Source of the DNA: Shewanella abyssi
GTDB taxonomy: Bacteria; Pseudomonadota; Gammaproteobacteria; Enterobacterales; Shewanellaceae
Assembly: GCF_023284025.1 (NCBI RefSeq)
Contig: NZ_JAKIKR010000005.1
Span: 62,001 to 126,000 of the forward strand
Length of the DNA stretch: 64,000 nt
Direction of reading: 5' to 3'
The position numbers were made by a program, and so were the translations under genes. Under the pieces are notes generated by a model. The model was not told the origin of the DNA. It saw only the letters and a list, made by a program, of their open reading frames with translations, and searched no databases. Positions 10,982-24,425 of the stretch are shown here, piece by piece. How positions within the stretch are numbered: position 1 is the stretch's first letter; each line of letters opens with the position of its first letter.

Positions 10982-12045
10982 TCTTTGACTACACGTTCCT
11001 GCTGAGCTGCTAGCATTTGTTTCCTAGCAACATCTTGGACATCCTGATACTCAAACAATTCTCGTAAGACAGAAGTTGCATAAGATCCTGATGGTAAAGC
11101 AAATTTAAGCGTAATGGTATCATCTTCAATTTGATACTTTAAATACTGCGGTTCAAGTAGCAGCGCACGACGCTCCTGACTTAGCCCAGCATGTTCTAAT
11201 CCGTCACGATCAAGGGCTAAATCTTGCAACGCGTTTGATTCCATTTCAGCGGCTTCAGCTTGTGCTAATGGCAAACCACGCCCCCACATTGGAGCCGATA
11301 GTTGGATATCTTTTTTAGCTAAACGTGCGGTTAAGGTTTCATCCCATTGCTCGGCAATGAAATAGCTCTTGCTACCCGCCAGCATGACACAATCGCCTAC
11401 CAGCGTCGTAATGCCGTGTAGAGCTAATCTTGAGGATGTAGCCACATTAAACACGTTCGAGCGAACAGCAGAAAGATACATACTGCGTTTATTGCGATCT
11501 TTCACATTACGACCGCCAAACATCTGCCGACCAAATACAAGATTTTTGCCTTCATGGCCAAAACGTTGCTCACCAAAATAATTAGGTACACCTATTTTGG
11601 CTATTGCTTCCAAACGAGCGACAACATCTTCAATTTCTGTGACGTTTCTAAGTACTAAGGTGAATCGGTTGCCCGCTAATGCGCCTATTCGCAACTTTTT
11701 ACCATGACGAGAAGCCGACAAAAGCGTTATTTTGTCGCTATTAAGTTTTTGCCAGTTCGGCGTTTCTTTACCTGGAATACGTACACCAAACCATTGCTCA
11801 GTCACGGCATTTTTGTCTTTTTGTCCTGCATATGTCACCTCTTTGGGGTGAACATGAGCAAAACTTGAGAGCATTTTAGCGACTTCGACGGTATTAAGGC
11901 CATCTTTGCGAATATGCAGTAGATGATGTTCACCTTCACCTGTTGGGGCAAAGGGCAGTATTTCTTGCACTAAAAAATCGCTATTATGTGTTCTTAGATC
12001 TGCCGTAGCGGTTGGCTTACCGTGTAAATAATGAAGTTCGCTCAT
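10978..12045 (-). CDS. truD: tRNA pseudouridine(13) synthase TruD
   Basis: Converts U13 of tRNA-Glu to pseudouridine. The start at 12045 ([11 protein letters not shown]) gives 355 residues; the frame is open further upstream into ispF but that would add 40 unrelated residues. A purine-rich AAAGAGAAG stands about ten bases before the chosen ATG, and the gene begins 16 bp after ispF. The catalytic motif [13 protein letters not shown], containing the nucleophile Asp, is near residue 80, followed by the TRUD domain ([14 protein letters not shown]). Confidence 0.96.
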   Translation of the reverse strand: MSELHYLHGKPTATADLRTHNSDFLVQEILPFAPTGEGEHHLLHIRKDGLNTVEVAKMLSSFAHVHPKEVTYAGQKDKNAVTEQWFGVRIPGKETPNWQKLNSDKITLLSASRHGKKLRIGALAGNRFTLVLRNVTEIEDVVARLEAIAKIGVPNYFGEQRFGHEGKNLVFGRQMFGGRNVKDRNKRSMYLSAVRSNVFNVATSSRLALHGITTLVGDCVMLAGSKSYFIAEQWDETLTARLAKKDIQLSAPMWGRGLPLAQAEAAEMESNALQDLALDRDGLEHAGLSQERRALLLEPQYLKYQIEDDTITLKFALPSGSYATSVLRELFEYQDVQDVARKQMLAAQQERVVKE

Positions 12046-12061
12046 AATGTGTTGCTTCTCT

Positions 12062-12541
12062 TTAAATCTTGGCCATAAGTACGACAGCTTCAACTGCAAT
12101 ACCTTCTTTTCTGCCGGTAAAACCGAGTTTCTCGGTGGTAGTCGCTTTGACATTAATATCGTCAATATCGGTTTGTAAATCTGTGGCTAAAACCGCTCTA
12201 ACACGCTCAATATGTGGCGCCATTTTCGGTGCTTGAGCGATAATAGTGACATCAAGGTTCGACAGTTCAAAACCTTTATCTAACGCCAGCTTATAACAAT
12301 GTCTCAATAAGACTCGGCTATCAGCGCCTTTAAATTCAGCATCGGTATCCGGAAAATGCTTACCTATATCACCCAGTGCCATGGCACCAAGTATTGCATC
12401 TGAAATGGCATGCAATACTACATCACCATCTGAATGTGCAATAAGGCCGCTTTCATAGGGTACAACTACGCCACCTAAGATCAATGGTGGCTCGCCGCCA
12501 AATTTGTGCACATCGAAGCCGTGGCCAATTCTAATTTTCAT
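12062..12541 (-). CDS. ispF: 2-C-methyl-D-erythritol 2,4-cyclodiphosphate synthase
   Basis: MEP-pathway enzyme that closes the cyclic diphosphate to give MEcPP. 159 residues with zinc ligands in GHGFDVH (Asp9, His11) and [14 protein letters not shown] (includes His43), and the C-terminal signature [15 protein letters not shown]. It is 35 bp downstream of ispD, the usual pairing. Full length for the family. Confidence 0.97.
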   Translation of the reverse strand: MKIRIGHGFDVHKFGGEPPLILGGVVVPYESGLIAHSDGDVVLHAISDAILGAMALGDIGKHFPDTDAEFKGADSRVLLRHCYKLALDKGFELSNLDVTIIAQAPKMAPHIERVRAVLATDLQTDIDDINVKATTTEKLGFTGRKEGIAVEAVVLMAKI

Positions 12542-12576
12542 TTCAATTCCTAATTATGATCCCAATAGGCGGGTGG

Positions 12577-13281
12577 TTACTTGCCCTGGCAGCTTAGATT
12601 GTTAAGAAACAACGAAGCCAGTTGCAGATCGTCGGGATGAGTCACCTTTATATTGTCAGCGCGGCCGCTGATAATACCGGGCATAATGCCTGCCCATTCC
12701 ATCGCTGATGCTTCGTCAGTGATAACAGCACCAGCAGCCAATGCAGCTTCAAGATTATCCTTTAACGCTTTAACAGGAAAATACTGCGGTGTTAATGCAT
12801 GCCAAAGTTTGTCACGACTAACCGTACTACAGATCTCGTCATTATCCTTACTGCGCTTCATAGTGTCACGCACGGGAGCACCTAATATCGCCCCTTGGGG
12901 AAAAACCGTGGTTGCTGCAATGAGTTTATCGATATCAAGATGACTTAAGCACGGCCGCGCCGCATCGTGCACTAACACCCAGCTGTCTTCAGCGGCATAT
13001 CGTAGAGCCGCTAACACTGAATCGGCTCGCTCATTTCCGCCGATGACGGTTAACAATTTAGGATGTGTAGCCTGAGGCAGTGCTGAAAAATACTTATCTT
13101 GTGGATTAAGCGCGATGATAACAGAAGTAATTTTAGGGTGACTCAACAAGCAATCTAACGTGTGTCCGAGAATAGATTGCTCATTAAGCGCTAAATACTG
13201 TTTTGGCACCTCTGCGCCCATACGACTACCTATACCCGCAGCTGGCACGATAGCAATGATCTGCTTAGTTGATTGGCTCAT
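12577..13281 (-). CDS. ispD: 2-C-methyl-D-erythritol 4-phosphate cytidylyltransferase
   Basis: Transfers CMP from CTP to methylerythritol 4-phosphate in isoprenoid synthesis. 234 residues with the nucleotidyltransferase motif VPAAGIGSRMG near residue 12, VLVHDAARPCL near residue 100 and the substrate-binding ITDEASAMEW block near residue 190. Lies between ftsB and ispF with short gaps of about 35 bp on each side, as one transcription unit. Confidence 0.97.
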   Translation of the reverse strand: MSQSTKQIIAIVPAAGIGSRMGAEVPKQYLALNEQSILGHTLDCLLSHPKITSVIIALNPQDKYFSALPQATHPKLLTVIGGNERADSVLAALRYAAEDSWVLVHDAARPCLSHLDIDKLIAATTVFPQGAILGAPVRDTMKRSKDNDEICSTVSRDKLWHALTPQYFPVKALKDNLEAALAAGAVITDEASAMEWAGIMPGIISGRADNIKVTHPDDLQLASLFLNNLSCQGK

Positions 13282-13314
13282 TAGAGGATCCCACTTAAAA
13301 GTTTGTAACTGGCG

Positions 13315-13611
13315 TCAATCATGCTGTTTTGAGAGGCGGTTACCACCAACAACTCGATAGAATGTCTCTCCCTCTTTGACCATGCCTAACTCGTTGCGGG
13401 CTCGCTCTTCAAGCGCTTCGGTTCCGCTACGCAGATCATTGATCTCTTCTCTTAATACTTGGTTTCTCGCCACCAACTGTGCATTACTCTGTTGCTGCAG
13501 TTTAATCTGCTCTTGCAGGTGAATAGAGTCAGCTAGGCTTTTATCTCCTAACCAAAGGCGATATTCCAGCAAGATAAGTAACACTATTAAGGCAAAAAGA
13601 AAGCGTTTCAT
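13315..13611 (-). CDS. ftsB: Cell division protein FtsB
   Basis: Small bitopic inner-membrane protein of the FtsQLB divisome subcomplex. 98 residues: a short cytoplasmic start, one transmembrane helix at about 3-20 and a periplasmic coiled coil rich in Leu/Gln at about 28-70, ending in the conserved ARNELGMVKEGETFYRVV segment. It heads the minus-strand run ftsB-ispD-ispF-truD-surE-pcm-nlpD-rpoS and is separated from eno by a terminator. Confidence 0.95.
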   Translation of the reverse strand: MKRFLFALIVLLILLEYRLWLGDKSLADSIHLQEQIKLQQQSNAQLVARNQVLREEINDLRSGTEALEERARNELGMVKEGETFYRVVGGNRLSKQHD

Positions 13612-13661
13612 TATAGAAGCTAAGTAGAAAGAGTTTAAGAATAGTAAACAGATAGTACAAC

Positions 13662-13690
13662 AAAAAAGGCCACCTCGTGGTGGCCTTTTT
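13662..13690 (-). terminator. Rho-independent terminator of eno
   Basis: A 7-bp GC-rich stem (GGCCACC at 13668-13674 with GGTGGCC at 13679-13685) is extended by an A run on one side and a T run on the other. It lies between eno and ftsB. ftsB must therefore start from a promoter within 13612-13800 or by readthrough. Confidence 0.9.
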
Positions 13691-13800
13691 AATATTTATA
13701 ACAACAAATATTGAAATTGAATAGCGAGTACTACAATTTCAAGCCTTGAACTGTATAACTTCTCAGCATGCTCAATCCAGCATATTGAGATATAAGCAAA

Positions 13801-15114
<1,314 letters not shown>

Positions 15115-15187
15115 TTAAGTTTGAAAGATAAATTTAAAGTAAAAAGTAAAACGAATTTGTTAATCTCTAAACTCACATCATCAAAAA

Positions 15188-15221
15188 TGAAAAAACCGCT
15201 CCCAAAACATGGAAGCGGTTA
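15188..15221 (-). terminator. Rho-independent terminator of pyrG
   Basis: A stem AACCGCT (15194-15200) with AGCGGTT (15214-15220), plus partial pairing further in, is followed on the minus strand by a T run. It sits 12 bp past the pyrG stop, suggesting that eno is mostly transcribed from its own promoter in the remaining leader. Confidence 0.8.
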
Positions 15222-15231
15222 CTATTTTTGT

Positions 15232-16962
<1,731 letters not shown>

Positions 16963-16985
16963 CTAGAATTAACCTTAAATTCAGT

Positions 16986-17789
16986 TTATTTGTTCGATTC
17001 ACTCACTTTGACCTTGTCCCAGTATCCATCGAGCTCCACTAATGTATGCTCATCAAACGCTCTCCCGTCTTGATTTACATAGCCCTCTACACCACGAAAA
17101 CGTCGTTCAAACTTTTGATTTGCTTGCCTTAAGGCTTTTTCTGGTTCAACACCTAGATGCCTTGCTAAATTGACAACGGCAAATAATAAATCACCCATTT
17201 CGTCAGTGACTTTATTGGGGTCGATTTTTTCTTGCTCGGCTTCAAAAAGTACCTCTTCAATCTCCTCGTGGATTTTTGCAACCACAGGAGGTAACTCTGC
17301 CCAATCAAAACCGACGCCGGACACTCTTTTTTGAATTTTTATCGATCGAGAAAGTGCGGGAAGGTTGAGAGGAATATCATCTAGCACAGAATGCTGTTGA
17401 CGCTCTACGCGCTCAGACGCCTTAATTTTTTCCCAGTTTTGTTTTATCTGCTCGGTGCTACTGTTTTGGAGATCAGCAAAAATATGGGGGTGACGTCGAG
17501 TCAGCTTATCGCAAATACGGTTAATAACAGTATCAAAATCAAACCTGCCCTGCTCTTTACCCAGTTGGCAGTAAAACACCACCTGAAACAATAGATCACC
17601 TAATTCATCAGGCAGTTCATCGAAGGCGACACGCTCGATGGTATCTGCCACTTCATAGGCTTCTTCCAACGTAAAGGGCACGATAGATTGGAAAGTTTGT
17701 GCTTTATCCCAAGCGCAACCCGTTTCTGGGTCTCGCAGCTTTTGCATAATCGTCAGCAAAGGCTGCATGTTTCCCATTGGCTCAGTCAT
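16986..17789 (-). CDS. mazG: Nucleoside triphosphate pyrophosphohydrolase MazG
   Basis: Hydrolyses NTPs, including non-canonical ones, to NMP and PPi, and in E. coli lowers ppGpp under MazEF stress. 267 residues with two MazG helical repeats. The first carries the metal motif EEAYEVADTI and DELGDLLFQVVFY; the second carries EIEEVLFEAEQ and DEMGDLLFAVVNLARH. It follows relA by 41 bp, the conserved pairing of alarmone synthesis and alarmone/NTP clean-up. Confidence 0.97.
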   Translation of the reverse strand: MTEPMGNMQPLLTIMQKLRDPETGCAWDKAQTFQSIVPFTLEEAYEVADTIERVAFDELPDELGDLLFQVVFYCQLGKEQGRFDFDTVINRICDKLTRRHPHIFADLQNSSTEQIKQNWEKIKASERVERQQHSVLDDIPLNLPALSRSIKIQKRVSGVGFDWAELPPVVAKIHEEIEEVLFEAEQEKIDPNKVTDEMGDLLFAVVNLARHLGVEPEKALRQANQKFERRFRGVEGYVNQDGRAFDEHTLVELDGYWDKVKVSESNK

Positions 17790-17830
17790 CTGTTTTACCT
17801 ACTCTTGGTGCGAGCTGCTTTATCTACGAG

Positions 17831-20044
17831 TTATACTCTGCGGGCTTCGCTGACGCCATCGACCTGTGACAACTTGGCAACGACCCGCGATAAACCATCT
17901 AAATTATATAGTTCAAGCTCTAACTCAATGGCTGCCGTTTGTGTTTTCACGTCCGATGTCGAACTCATTGACAGCACATTAGACTTTTCAGCGGCTAATA
18001 CAGAAGTCAGATCTCTAAGCAGTCCAGAACGATCAATCGCTATCACTCGCAAACGAATTTTGTAACCACCTGAGTAATTCTCTCCCCAGACAACCTCTAC
18101 CGAACGCTCAGGGTGAGCACGGATCAGCTCCTTGACTTGATCACAATCGGCGCGATGCACCGATATACCGCGGCCTTTAGTAATGAAACCGAAAATCTCA
18201 TCACCGGGAACGGGTTGACAACATCTAGCGATGTGGCTCATAAGATTGCCTACGCCGTCAACCTCTACCTGTCCAGAGCCTTTTCTGGCGGGTTTGCTAT
18301 GGCTCTTTTTAAGCAGATCTTCGAGCACCTCTTCATCAGACAGCTCGTTGGTACGCAGCTTACTCTGTACATGGTTGACCACCTGATTCAGGCGAACATC
18401 GCCACCGCCGATCCCCGCTAGGAGATCATCCATGCTGACCATGTTAAAGCGTTCAACCGCTGATTGAGCGTCTTTGACCTTTAAATTAGTGCGTGCAAGC
18501 TCATTTTCAAGCATCTCTCGGCCGGCAACAATATTTTTATCTCTGTCTTGCTGCTTAAACCAATGTTGGATCTTAGAGCGTGCTCGCGATGTTTTTATGT
18601 AGCCTAAGCTAGGATTAAGCCAATCTCTTTTCGGATTGGGGTTTTTAGAGGTGATAATTTCAATCCGCTGCCCAGTGTCAACTTGATAAGTAAACTGCAC
18701 GATGCGGCCATCGACCTTAGCGCCAATACACTTATGGCCGACATGCGAATGAATATAGTAGGCAAAATCCAGCACCGTTGAACCCAGCGGCAGATCAACC
18801 ACCTCACCACTTGGGGTAAAGACATAGACGCGGTCTTCAAATACTTGACTACGCACCTCTTCAACTAGGTTACCGCTTTCAGCAACATCTTCTTGCCACT
18901 GCAGAATCTTACGTAACCAATTAATCTTCTCTTCATAGCCGCTCTGTTTACCACTGCCACTGGCACTACCCTCTTTGTATTTCCAGTGGGCGGCAACACC
19001 GAGCTCAGCATCTTCATGCATCTGTTCGGTACGAATTTGGATCTCGACGGTTTTAGCCTCTGGCCCCACGACAATGGTGTGGATAGACTGATAACCATTT
19101 GGCTTGGGATTTGCGACGTAATCGTCAAATTCGCTAGGGATATGATGCCAAAGGGAATGCACTACACCCAATGCCCCGTAGCAATCTTGTAGTCTGTCGG
19201 TGACAATTCTAACCGCTCGAACATCAAACAGCTCATCAAACTTAAGCTGTTTGCCATTCATCTTCTTCCAGATACTGTAAATGTGTTTTGGACGGCCATA
19301 GACCTTGGCTCGGATCTCGTCCTTATCTAATCGCGCTTGCAGTTGGCTAACGAAGTCATCGATAAAGGTTTCTCTATCAATACGCTTACCATCAAGTTGC
19401 TTGGCGATATCTTTGTAGGTTTGCGGATGTAGGTAGCGAAAAGAGATATCTTCTAGCTCCCATTTTAACTGCCCAATACCAAGACGGTTGGCGAGCGGTG
19501 CATACACGTCGGCAATTTCTCTGGCAATGAGCACCTTAACTTCTTCATCGGCATTTTTAATTTCACGCAGTAAACAGATACGCTCAGCGAGTTTAATGAC
19601 CACTGCCCGCACATCTTCCACCATCGCCAGCAACATCTTACGAATGTTGTCTATTTGCGGCTCAGCATTGCGGGTTTGGTTATCGATTTTCAACGCGCCA
19701 ATGGCATTCATGGTTTCAACGCTAGACACTAGGATTTCAAGTTTTGGGCCAAAGCGCTGGTGAATATCTTCTTGAGTGATTAAGTCCGCATCAAAAACAA
19801 CAAACAATATTGCCGCTTGCAGGGTTTCGATATCCATATTCAAGGGGGCAAGAATTTCAATCATCTCCCGTGCACGTTGCAGCACAGGAAGGTTGACCTC
19901 TTTATTCTGGCCAACTAATAACTCAACCTGAGTGATTAACTCCAAAAGAGTTTTGGCTTCGTTGGAATCACTAATATAACGTTTCACCCACTCTTCTAGT
20001 TGAAAGTGAGGGTCGTTAAAATGTGCTTCACGAACTGATACCAT
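17831..20044 (-). CDS. relA: GTP pyrophosphokinase RelA, (p)ppGpp synthetase I
   Basis: Ribosome-associated synthetase of pppGpp in the stringent response. 737 residues: an inactive HD-type hydrolase domain in which the HD motif is replaced (FVVFDADLITQ), the synthetase domain (YGRPKHIYSIWKKM, FDVRAVRIV, KPNGYQSIHT), TGS domain (VYVFTPSGEVVDLPLGST), the conserved-Cys region (HIARCCQPVPGDE) and a C-terminal ACT domain. The lost HD site marks it as RelA and not SpoT. Lies between rlmD and mazG. Confidence 0.97.
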   Translation of the reverse strand: MVSVREAHFNDPHFQLEEWVKRYISDSNEAKTLLELITQVELLVGQNKEVNLPVLQRAREMIEILAPLNMDIETLQAAILFVVFDADLITQEDIHQRFGPKLEILVSSVETMNAIGALKIDNQTRNAEPQIDNIRKMLLAMVEDVRAVVIKLAERICLLREIKNADEEVKVLIAREIADVYAPLANRLGIGQLKWELEDISFRYLHPQTYKDIAKQLDGKRIDRETFIDDFVSQLQARLDKDEIRAKVYGRPKHIYSIWKKMNGKQLKFDELFDVRAVRIVTDRLQDCYGALGVVHSLWHHIPSEFDDYVANPKPNGYQSIHTIVVGPEAKTVEIQIRTEQMHEDAELGVAAHWKYKEGSASGSGKQSGYEEKINWLRKILQWQEDVAESGNLVEEVRSQVFEDRVYVFTPSGEVVDLPLGSTVLDFAYYIHSHVGHKCIGAKVDGRIVQFTYQVDTGQRIEIITSKNPNPKRDWLNPSLGYIKTSRARSKIQHWFKQQDRDKNIVAGREMLENELARTNLKVKDAQSAVERFNMVSMDDLLAGIGGGDVRLNQVVNHVQSKLRTNELSDEEVLEDLLKKSHSKPARKGSGQVEVDGVGNLMSHIARCCQPVPGDEIFGFITKGRGISVHRADCDQVKELIRAHPERSVEVVWGENYSGGYKIRLRVIAIDRSGLLRDLTSVLAAEKSNVLSMSSTSDVKTQTAAIELELELYNLDGLSRVVAKLSQVDGVSEARRV

Positions 20045-20185
20045 CGTCTATTATTCCTTTACATCCCGAGGTGGACTAAACCAAACACATCAATCCAAAC
20101 CTATTAAAATTCAGACCCTCTATCTTCAGCATTCAGCGAATATTGTCAATGAACAAAAGCTGACAATCGTAACTAAAATTGTCTG

Positions 20186-21520
20186 TTAATCCCGTTCAAA
20201 TAGTGCCATTGATTCTAAATGGTGGGTTTGTGGAAACATATCCACCATTGCTATCTTTTTAAGGCTATAACCTTGCTTCAATATCACTTCACTATCGCGG
20301 GCTAAACTTGCAGGGTTACAAGATACGTAAACTAACGCTTTAGGTTTAAGCTTCTTGAGCGATAACATGCTTTCATAAGCACCAGCTCTAGCAGGATCAA
20401 TGAGCATTTTATCAACTTTGCCGAGCCATGGCTCTTGTGACAAATCAGCACTTAAATCAGCATGGAAAAAAGAGACTTTATCTAAACCGCTATGCTCTGC
20501 GTTCAGCGTTGCCTGAGTGACCATTGCCGGCACTCCTTCAACACCTATAACTTCAGCGCCTTTTTCAGCTAATGGCAAACTAAAATTGCCGATACCACAA
20601 AACAGATCAAGCACTCGCTCATTGGCTTGAGGGTTAAGCCAGTCTACCGCTTGCTTAACCATCGCTTGGTTAACCGCAGCATTAACCTGGATAAAGTTAC
20701 CCGCTGAAAACTTAAGCTCAGCATTGCTGCCACTAAACCCATAAAACGGCTGCTCACCCTTACCGCTAAGATACTCAGTCTCGGCATCATCGTCTTGCAA
20801 CACTAGGTTAAGGGCGTTGCTCTCACCGAAAGAGGCCAAACGCTGACGATCTTTATCCGATAAAGCTTTGGTGATCCGTAGAACGACAAAAATACCATTA
20901 TCAGCTTGGGTCAACTCTACATGGCCTAACGCTTTTTTACCGCTGAGCTGATTGAGTAAATAAGCAAGGTTGGGGATTAATGCCGACAGCGGTTTGGCAA
21001 GAACAATACATGATTGGATCTCTACAACGTCACTGCTGCTACTTGCTCTAAACCCTAAACTAATATGCTTGGTATTTTTATCAAACCAAGTCGCTAAGCG
21101 GGCTCGCCTACGATAATGCCACGGCGAGTCGCTCAATGTATCACAGACTTCACCAGCCTCAGTTTGAGCAAATTTAGCCACCAATTCCTGCAATGCGTTA
21201 GCTTTATGTGTTCGTTGAGCAGCGATATCTAGATGCTGCAGATCACAACCACCACACTTATCATAATGCGGGCACGCGGGCTCGACACGCTGGTTTGATG
21301 GATTTTCAACGCTTAACAGCTTTGCTCTAGAAAATTTCTTCTTCTGCTCGGTTAACTGTACTTGCACGGTTTCGCCTGGCAGTGCGCCGTTGATAAACAC
21401 TATCTTACCTTGATGATGAGCAATACCTGCACCGAGATGATCCAGCTTTGTCACTGTCAAAGATAACTTCGATGATAATTGTTTAGACCTATTTGGTTTT
21501 GCTTTAAAAAATTGTGCCAT
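20186..21520 (-). CDS. rlmD: 23S rRNA (uracil(1939)-C5)-methyltransferase RlmD
   Basis: Makes m5U1939 in 23S rRNA. 444 residues from the ATG at 21520 ([13 protein letters not shown]), which GAGAG precedes; an upstream in-frame start at 21556 would add 12 residues. It has an N-terminal TRAM RNA-binding domain at about 18-75, a [4Fe-4S] cysteine cluster ([10 protein letters not shown] near residue 87 plus a later SC), SAM motif [16 protein letters not shown] and the catalytic [11 protein letters not shown]. Upstream of relA, the normal neighbour. Confidence 0.97.
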   Translation of the reverse strand: MAQFFKAKPNRSKQLSSKLSLTVTKLDHLGAGIAHHQGKIVFINGALPGETVQVQLTEQKKKFSRAKLLSVENPSNQRVEPACPHYDKCGGCDLQHLDIAAQRTHKANALQELVAKFAQTEAGEVCDTLSDSPWHYRRRARLATWFDKNTKHISLGFRASSSSDVVEIQSCIVLAKPLSALIPNLAYLLNQLSGKKALGHVELTQADNGIFVVLRITKALSDKDRQRLASFGESNALNLVLQDDDAETEYLSGKGEQPFYGFSGSNAELKFSAGNFIQVNAAVNQAMVKQAVDWLNPQANERVLDLFCGIGNFSLPLAEKGAEVIGVEGVPAMVTQATLNAEHSGLDKVSFFHADLSADLSQEPWLGKVDKMLIDPARAGAYESMLSLKKLKPKALVYVSCNPASLARDSEVILKQGYSLKKIAMVDMFPQTHHLESMALFERD

Positions 21521-21617
21521 TTTACTCTCTAAATAGATAAAAAAACTGGCCAACACAGGCTGTTACTGGCAGTCTATCGAATACTCTCACTATATTTATC
21601 GGTAACGCAGTCGTCTC

Positions 21618-24425
21618 ATGAATGAAGCCAACAATATGACCAAGTACAGCCTACGTTCATGGGTTCTGGTATTGGCGTTAGCTCCGACTATTTTAGTGGG
21701 TATTTTATTGGGCAGCTATTTTACCATAAATAGATTCTATGAACTTGAAGAAACACTCATAGAGCAAGCGAGTAATATCATCGAGCCTTTAGCGATTGCC
21801 GCTGAGGTAGGTTTAGACAGTAAAGATTTTGAAACAACCAAGCGCTTAATCACCGCCGCCCAGCTCAACAAAGCCTCTTTAGTGCAATTTATTGCTATTT
21901 TTGATATCGACAACCGCGTTATTGTTACCTCGCATCATTATAAAAATCATGAAGTCATGCGTTACGACAAACCTCTCAGCTCCATGCTAAGAACTGAACT
22001 GGAGCAAGTAGGTGACAGCATGATTTTGCGCAGCCCTATTTTTAAAAGCAACGCAATCAACCCGGTCGATAGCTTCGATGAAAATAGCAACCGAATCTCA
22101 ATAGAGACAGTTAAGCTCGGCTATATATCAATATTGATCAATAAAGAAAATGCGCTGCTTGAGCAACATAGAGCCGCTGTAGCCGCGTTTATCATTGTTC
22201 TGATTGGGGTGCAACTGAACCTATTTTTTACATTCAGGCTGGTTAAAAACGTCACCCAACCTATTACCGAAATGGTACGTGTGGTCGCAAAAATTCGTGA
22301 AGGTAAACTAGACACCCGTTTAACGGGCAACCTCATTGGTGAGCTAGACCTGCTCAAACGCGGCATCAATGCTATGGCGGGCTCCTTGTCTGAATACCAT
22401 GATGAGATGCAACAAAATATTGATCAAGCCACATCAGATTTAAGAGAAACACTAGAACAGATTGAGATCCAAAACGTTGAGCTAGACATAGCCAAAAAAC
22501 GTGCGCTTGAGGCGAGTCGAATTAAATCTGAATTCTTAGCCAACATGTCCCATGAACTGCGTACCCCGCTCAATGGCGTGATTGGTTTTGCAAAGCAGTT
22601 ATTAAAAACACCATTACACTCCAGTCAGCAAGACTATATTCGCACCATTGAGGGCAGTGCTACCAACCTGCTCAGTATCATTAATGATATTTTAGATTTC
22701 TCTAAGCTGGAAGCGGGTAAAATGGTGTTAGAGAATATGCCGTTTTCTTTACGTGAAGTCATCGAAGAAACCGTGACGATGTTGTCTAGCAGTGCACAAG
22801 AAAAAGAGATTGAGTTGGTGGTCGACGTTGACCCGCGTATTCCTGAGGATGTGACTGGCGATGCGATGCGTTTTAGCCAAATCCTGACCAATTTAGTCGG
22901 CAATGCGATTAAATTTACCGACAGTGGCAGTGTGCTGCTTAAGATGCAACTGGAAGAGATCGCCAACGGAAAAGTGCATGTCCGCAGTGAAATTATTGAT
23001 ACTGGCATCGGTATTGATGCCGAAAAACTGCTCTCTTTATTCCAAGCTTTCGGCCAAGCTGATTCATCCATTTCACGACGCTTTGGGGGGACTGGGCTTG
23101 GGCTGGTAATTACCAAGCGTTTGGTGAACCGCATGGGTGGCCAAATAGGGTGTAACTCTGAGCCACAGCAAGGCTCTACCTTCTGGTTTTCGCTACCGCT
23201 TAATCTAAGCCAATATCCCATCAGCGATACTTTACCCATAGGCACGCTTAAAAATAAAAGCATTTTACTCTTTGAACCAAACCCGTTATCACATCATGCC
23301 GTTGAACGTATGCTGCTGCGCTGGGGACTTAAAGTCACCAATGTTGCCAGCAGCAAACAACTCGAATTTATTGTAACTCAGTCAAATCACTTGTTTGATT
23401 ATGGGCTCTTTAGTTGTAAAGGAATCGCTGCCGGGGGTAACGGTATTGACGTGCTTAAAGTCGCCAAGCCTAAGATCAACTACTTGATGTTGATAAGCAA
23501 TAGCGTCGAAAGTGAAGAGCTCTTTTCACAAATGAGCCCCTATATCGACAAACAACTCACCATGCCGATTGGTGAGAGAAAACTCTCGAGTAGCTTAATA
23601 GATCCACAATCATCACTTGAAGCAAGAGCCTTACCAATGCTTTCAATGCGAGCAACTCCGGCGGTGAGAGAAAACTTAACCGTACTGGCGGTTGACGATA
23701 ACCCAGCCAATTTAAAGCTTATCGACACATTACTAAAAGAGCTAGTGACCCAAGTGCTCATCGTCGATAATGGTGATGCTGCCGTCACCATTGCAAAACA
23801 ACGCAGTTTTGATCTTATTTTTATGGATATTCAGATGCCTGGCACGGATGGTATTAGTGCGACTAGACAGATAAGACAAAACTCAGCCAATCGCAATACG
23901 CCCATTATCGCTGTCACCGCCCACGCTATCGCTGAAGAGCGAGAACGCATATCATCGAGTGGTATGGATGGCTACTTGCCCAAACCTATTGATGAAGCCG
24001 CGCTCAAGGATGTGATCCACAAATGGAAAAACAAGCCTAAGTTCACCCATTTTGATCAGCGCATCTTAAATTGGGAACTGTGCTTGACCCAGGCCAATAA
24101 CAAGCCAGACTTAGCAATTGATATGCTAAAGATGTTATTAAAATCACTGCCTGAAACCTTGGAGCATATCAACAGCGCACTCACTAACTTTGATCAGCAA
24201 AGCATGCTTACCTGTATTCATAAACTACACGGTGCAAGTTGTTATTGCGGCGTCCCGACCACCCAACAACTTTGCCAAGAGATAGAGTCAGGGTTAAAGC
24301 GTGGTGTTGCCGTAGAAGATATAGAACCTGAAATCCTTGAGTTACTTGATGAGCTAACTAAGGTAGAATCAGCCGCTAATCAAGTGATCACCCAGCTATC
24401 AGTGGAAATAAAAGATGACAAATAA
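21618..24425 (+). CDS. barA: Hybrid sensor histidine kinase BarA
   Basis: Tripartite sensor kinase that phosphorylates the response regulator UvrY/GacA and so controls the Csr system. 935 residues: transmembrane helix at about 13-35, periplasmic domain, second helix at about 187-208, HAMP, HisKA with the phospho-accepting His312 (MSHELRTPLNG), ATPase with NLVGNAIKF, DTGIGID and GGTGLGLVI, a degenerate receiver-like region, a receiver with phospho-acceptor Asp737 (FMDIQMPG), and a C-terminal HPt domain with His868 (CIHKLHGAS). An ATG at 21636 is an alternative start; neither has a clear ribosome site. Diverges from rlmD. Confidence 0.95.
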   Translation: MNEANNMTKYSLRSWVLVLALAPTILVGILLGSYFTINRFYELEETLIEQASNIIEPLAIAAEVGLDSKDFETTKRLITAAQLNKASLVQFIAIFDIDNRVIVTSHHYKNHEVMRYDKPLSSMLRTELEQVGDSMILRSPIFKSNAINPVDSFDENSNRISIETVKLGYISILINKENALLEQHRAAVAAFIIVLIGVQLNLFFTFRLVKNVTQPITEMVRVVAKIREGKLDTRLTGNLIGELDLLKRGINAMAGSLSEYHDEMQQNIDQATSDLRETLEQIEIQNVELDIAKKRALEASRIKSEFLANMSHELRTPLNGVIGFAKQLLKTPLHSSQQDYIRTIEGSATNLLSIINDILDFSKLEAGKMVLENMPFSLREVIEETVTMLSSSAQEKEIELVVDVDPRIPEDVTGDAMRFSQILTNLVGNAIKFTDSGSVLLKMQLEEIANGKVHVRSEIIDTGIGIDAEKLLSLFQAFGQADSSISRRFGGTGLGLVITKRLVNRMGGQIGCNSEPQQGSTFWFSLPLNLSQYPISDTLPIGTLKNKSILLFEPNPLSHHAVERMLLRWGLKVTNVASSKQLEFIVTQSNHLFDYGLFSCKGIAAGGNGIDVLKVAKPKINYLMLISNSVESEELFSQMSPYIDKQLTMPIGERKLSSSLIDPQSSLEARALPMLSMRATPAVRENLTVLAVDDNPANLKLIDTLLKELVTQVLIVDNGDAAVTIAKQRSFDLIFMDIQMPGTDGISATRQIRQNSANRNTPIIAVTAHAIAEERERISSSGMDGYLPKPIDEAALKDVIHKWKNKPKFTHFDQRILNWELCLTQANNKPDLAIDMLKMLLKSLPETLEHINSALTNFDQQSMLTCIHKLHGASCYCGVPTTQQLCQEIESGLKRGVAVEDIEPEILELLDELTKVESAANQVITQLSVEIKDDK

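Noticed and set aside
12046..12165. Upstream extension of truD into ispF
   Set aside because: The extension reads through the ispF coding end and lacks family sequence; the ATG at 12045 has a ribosome site.
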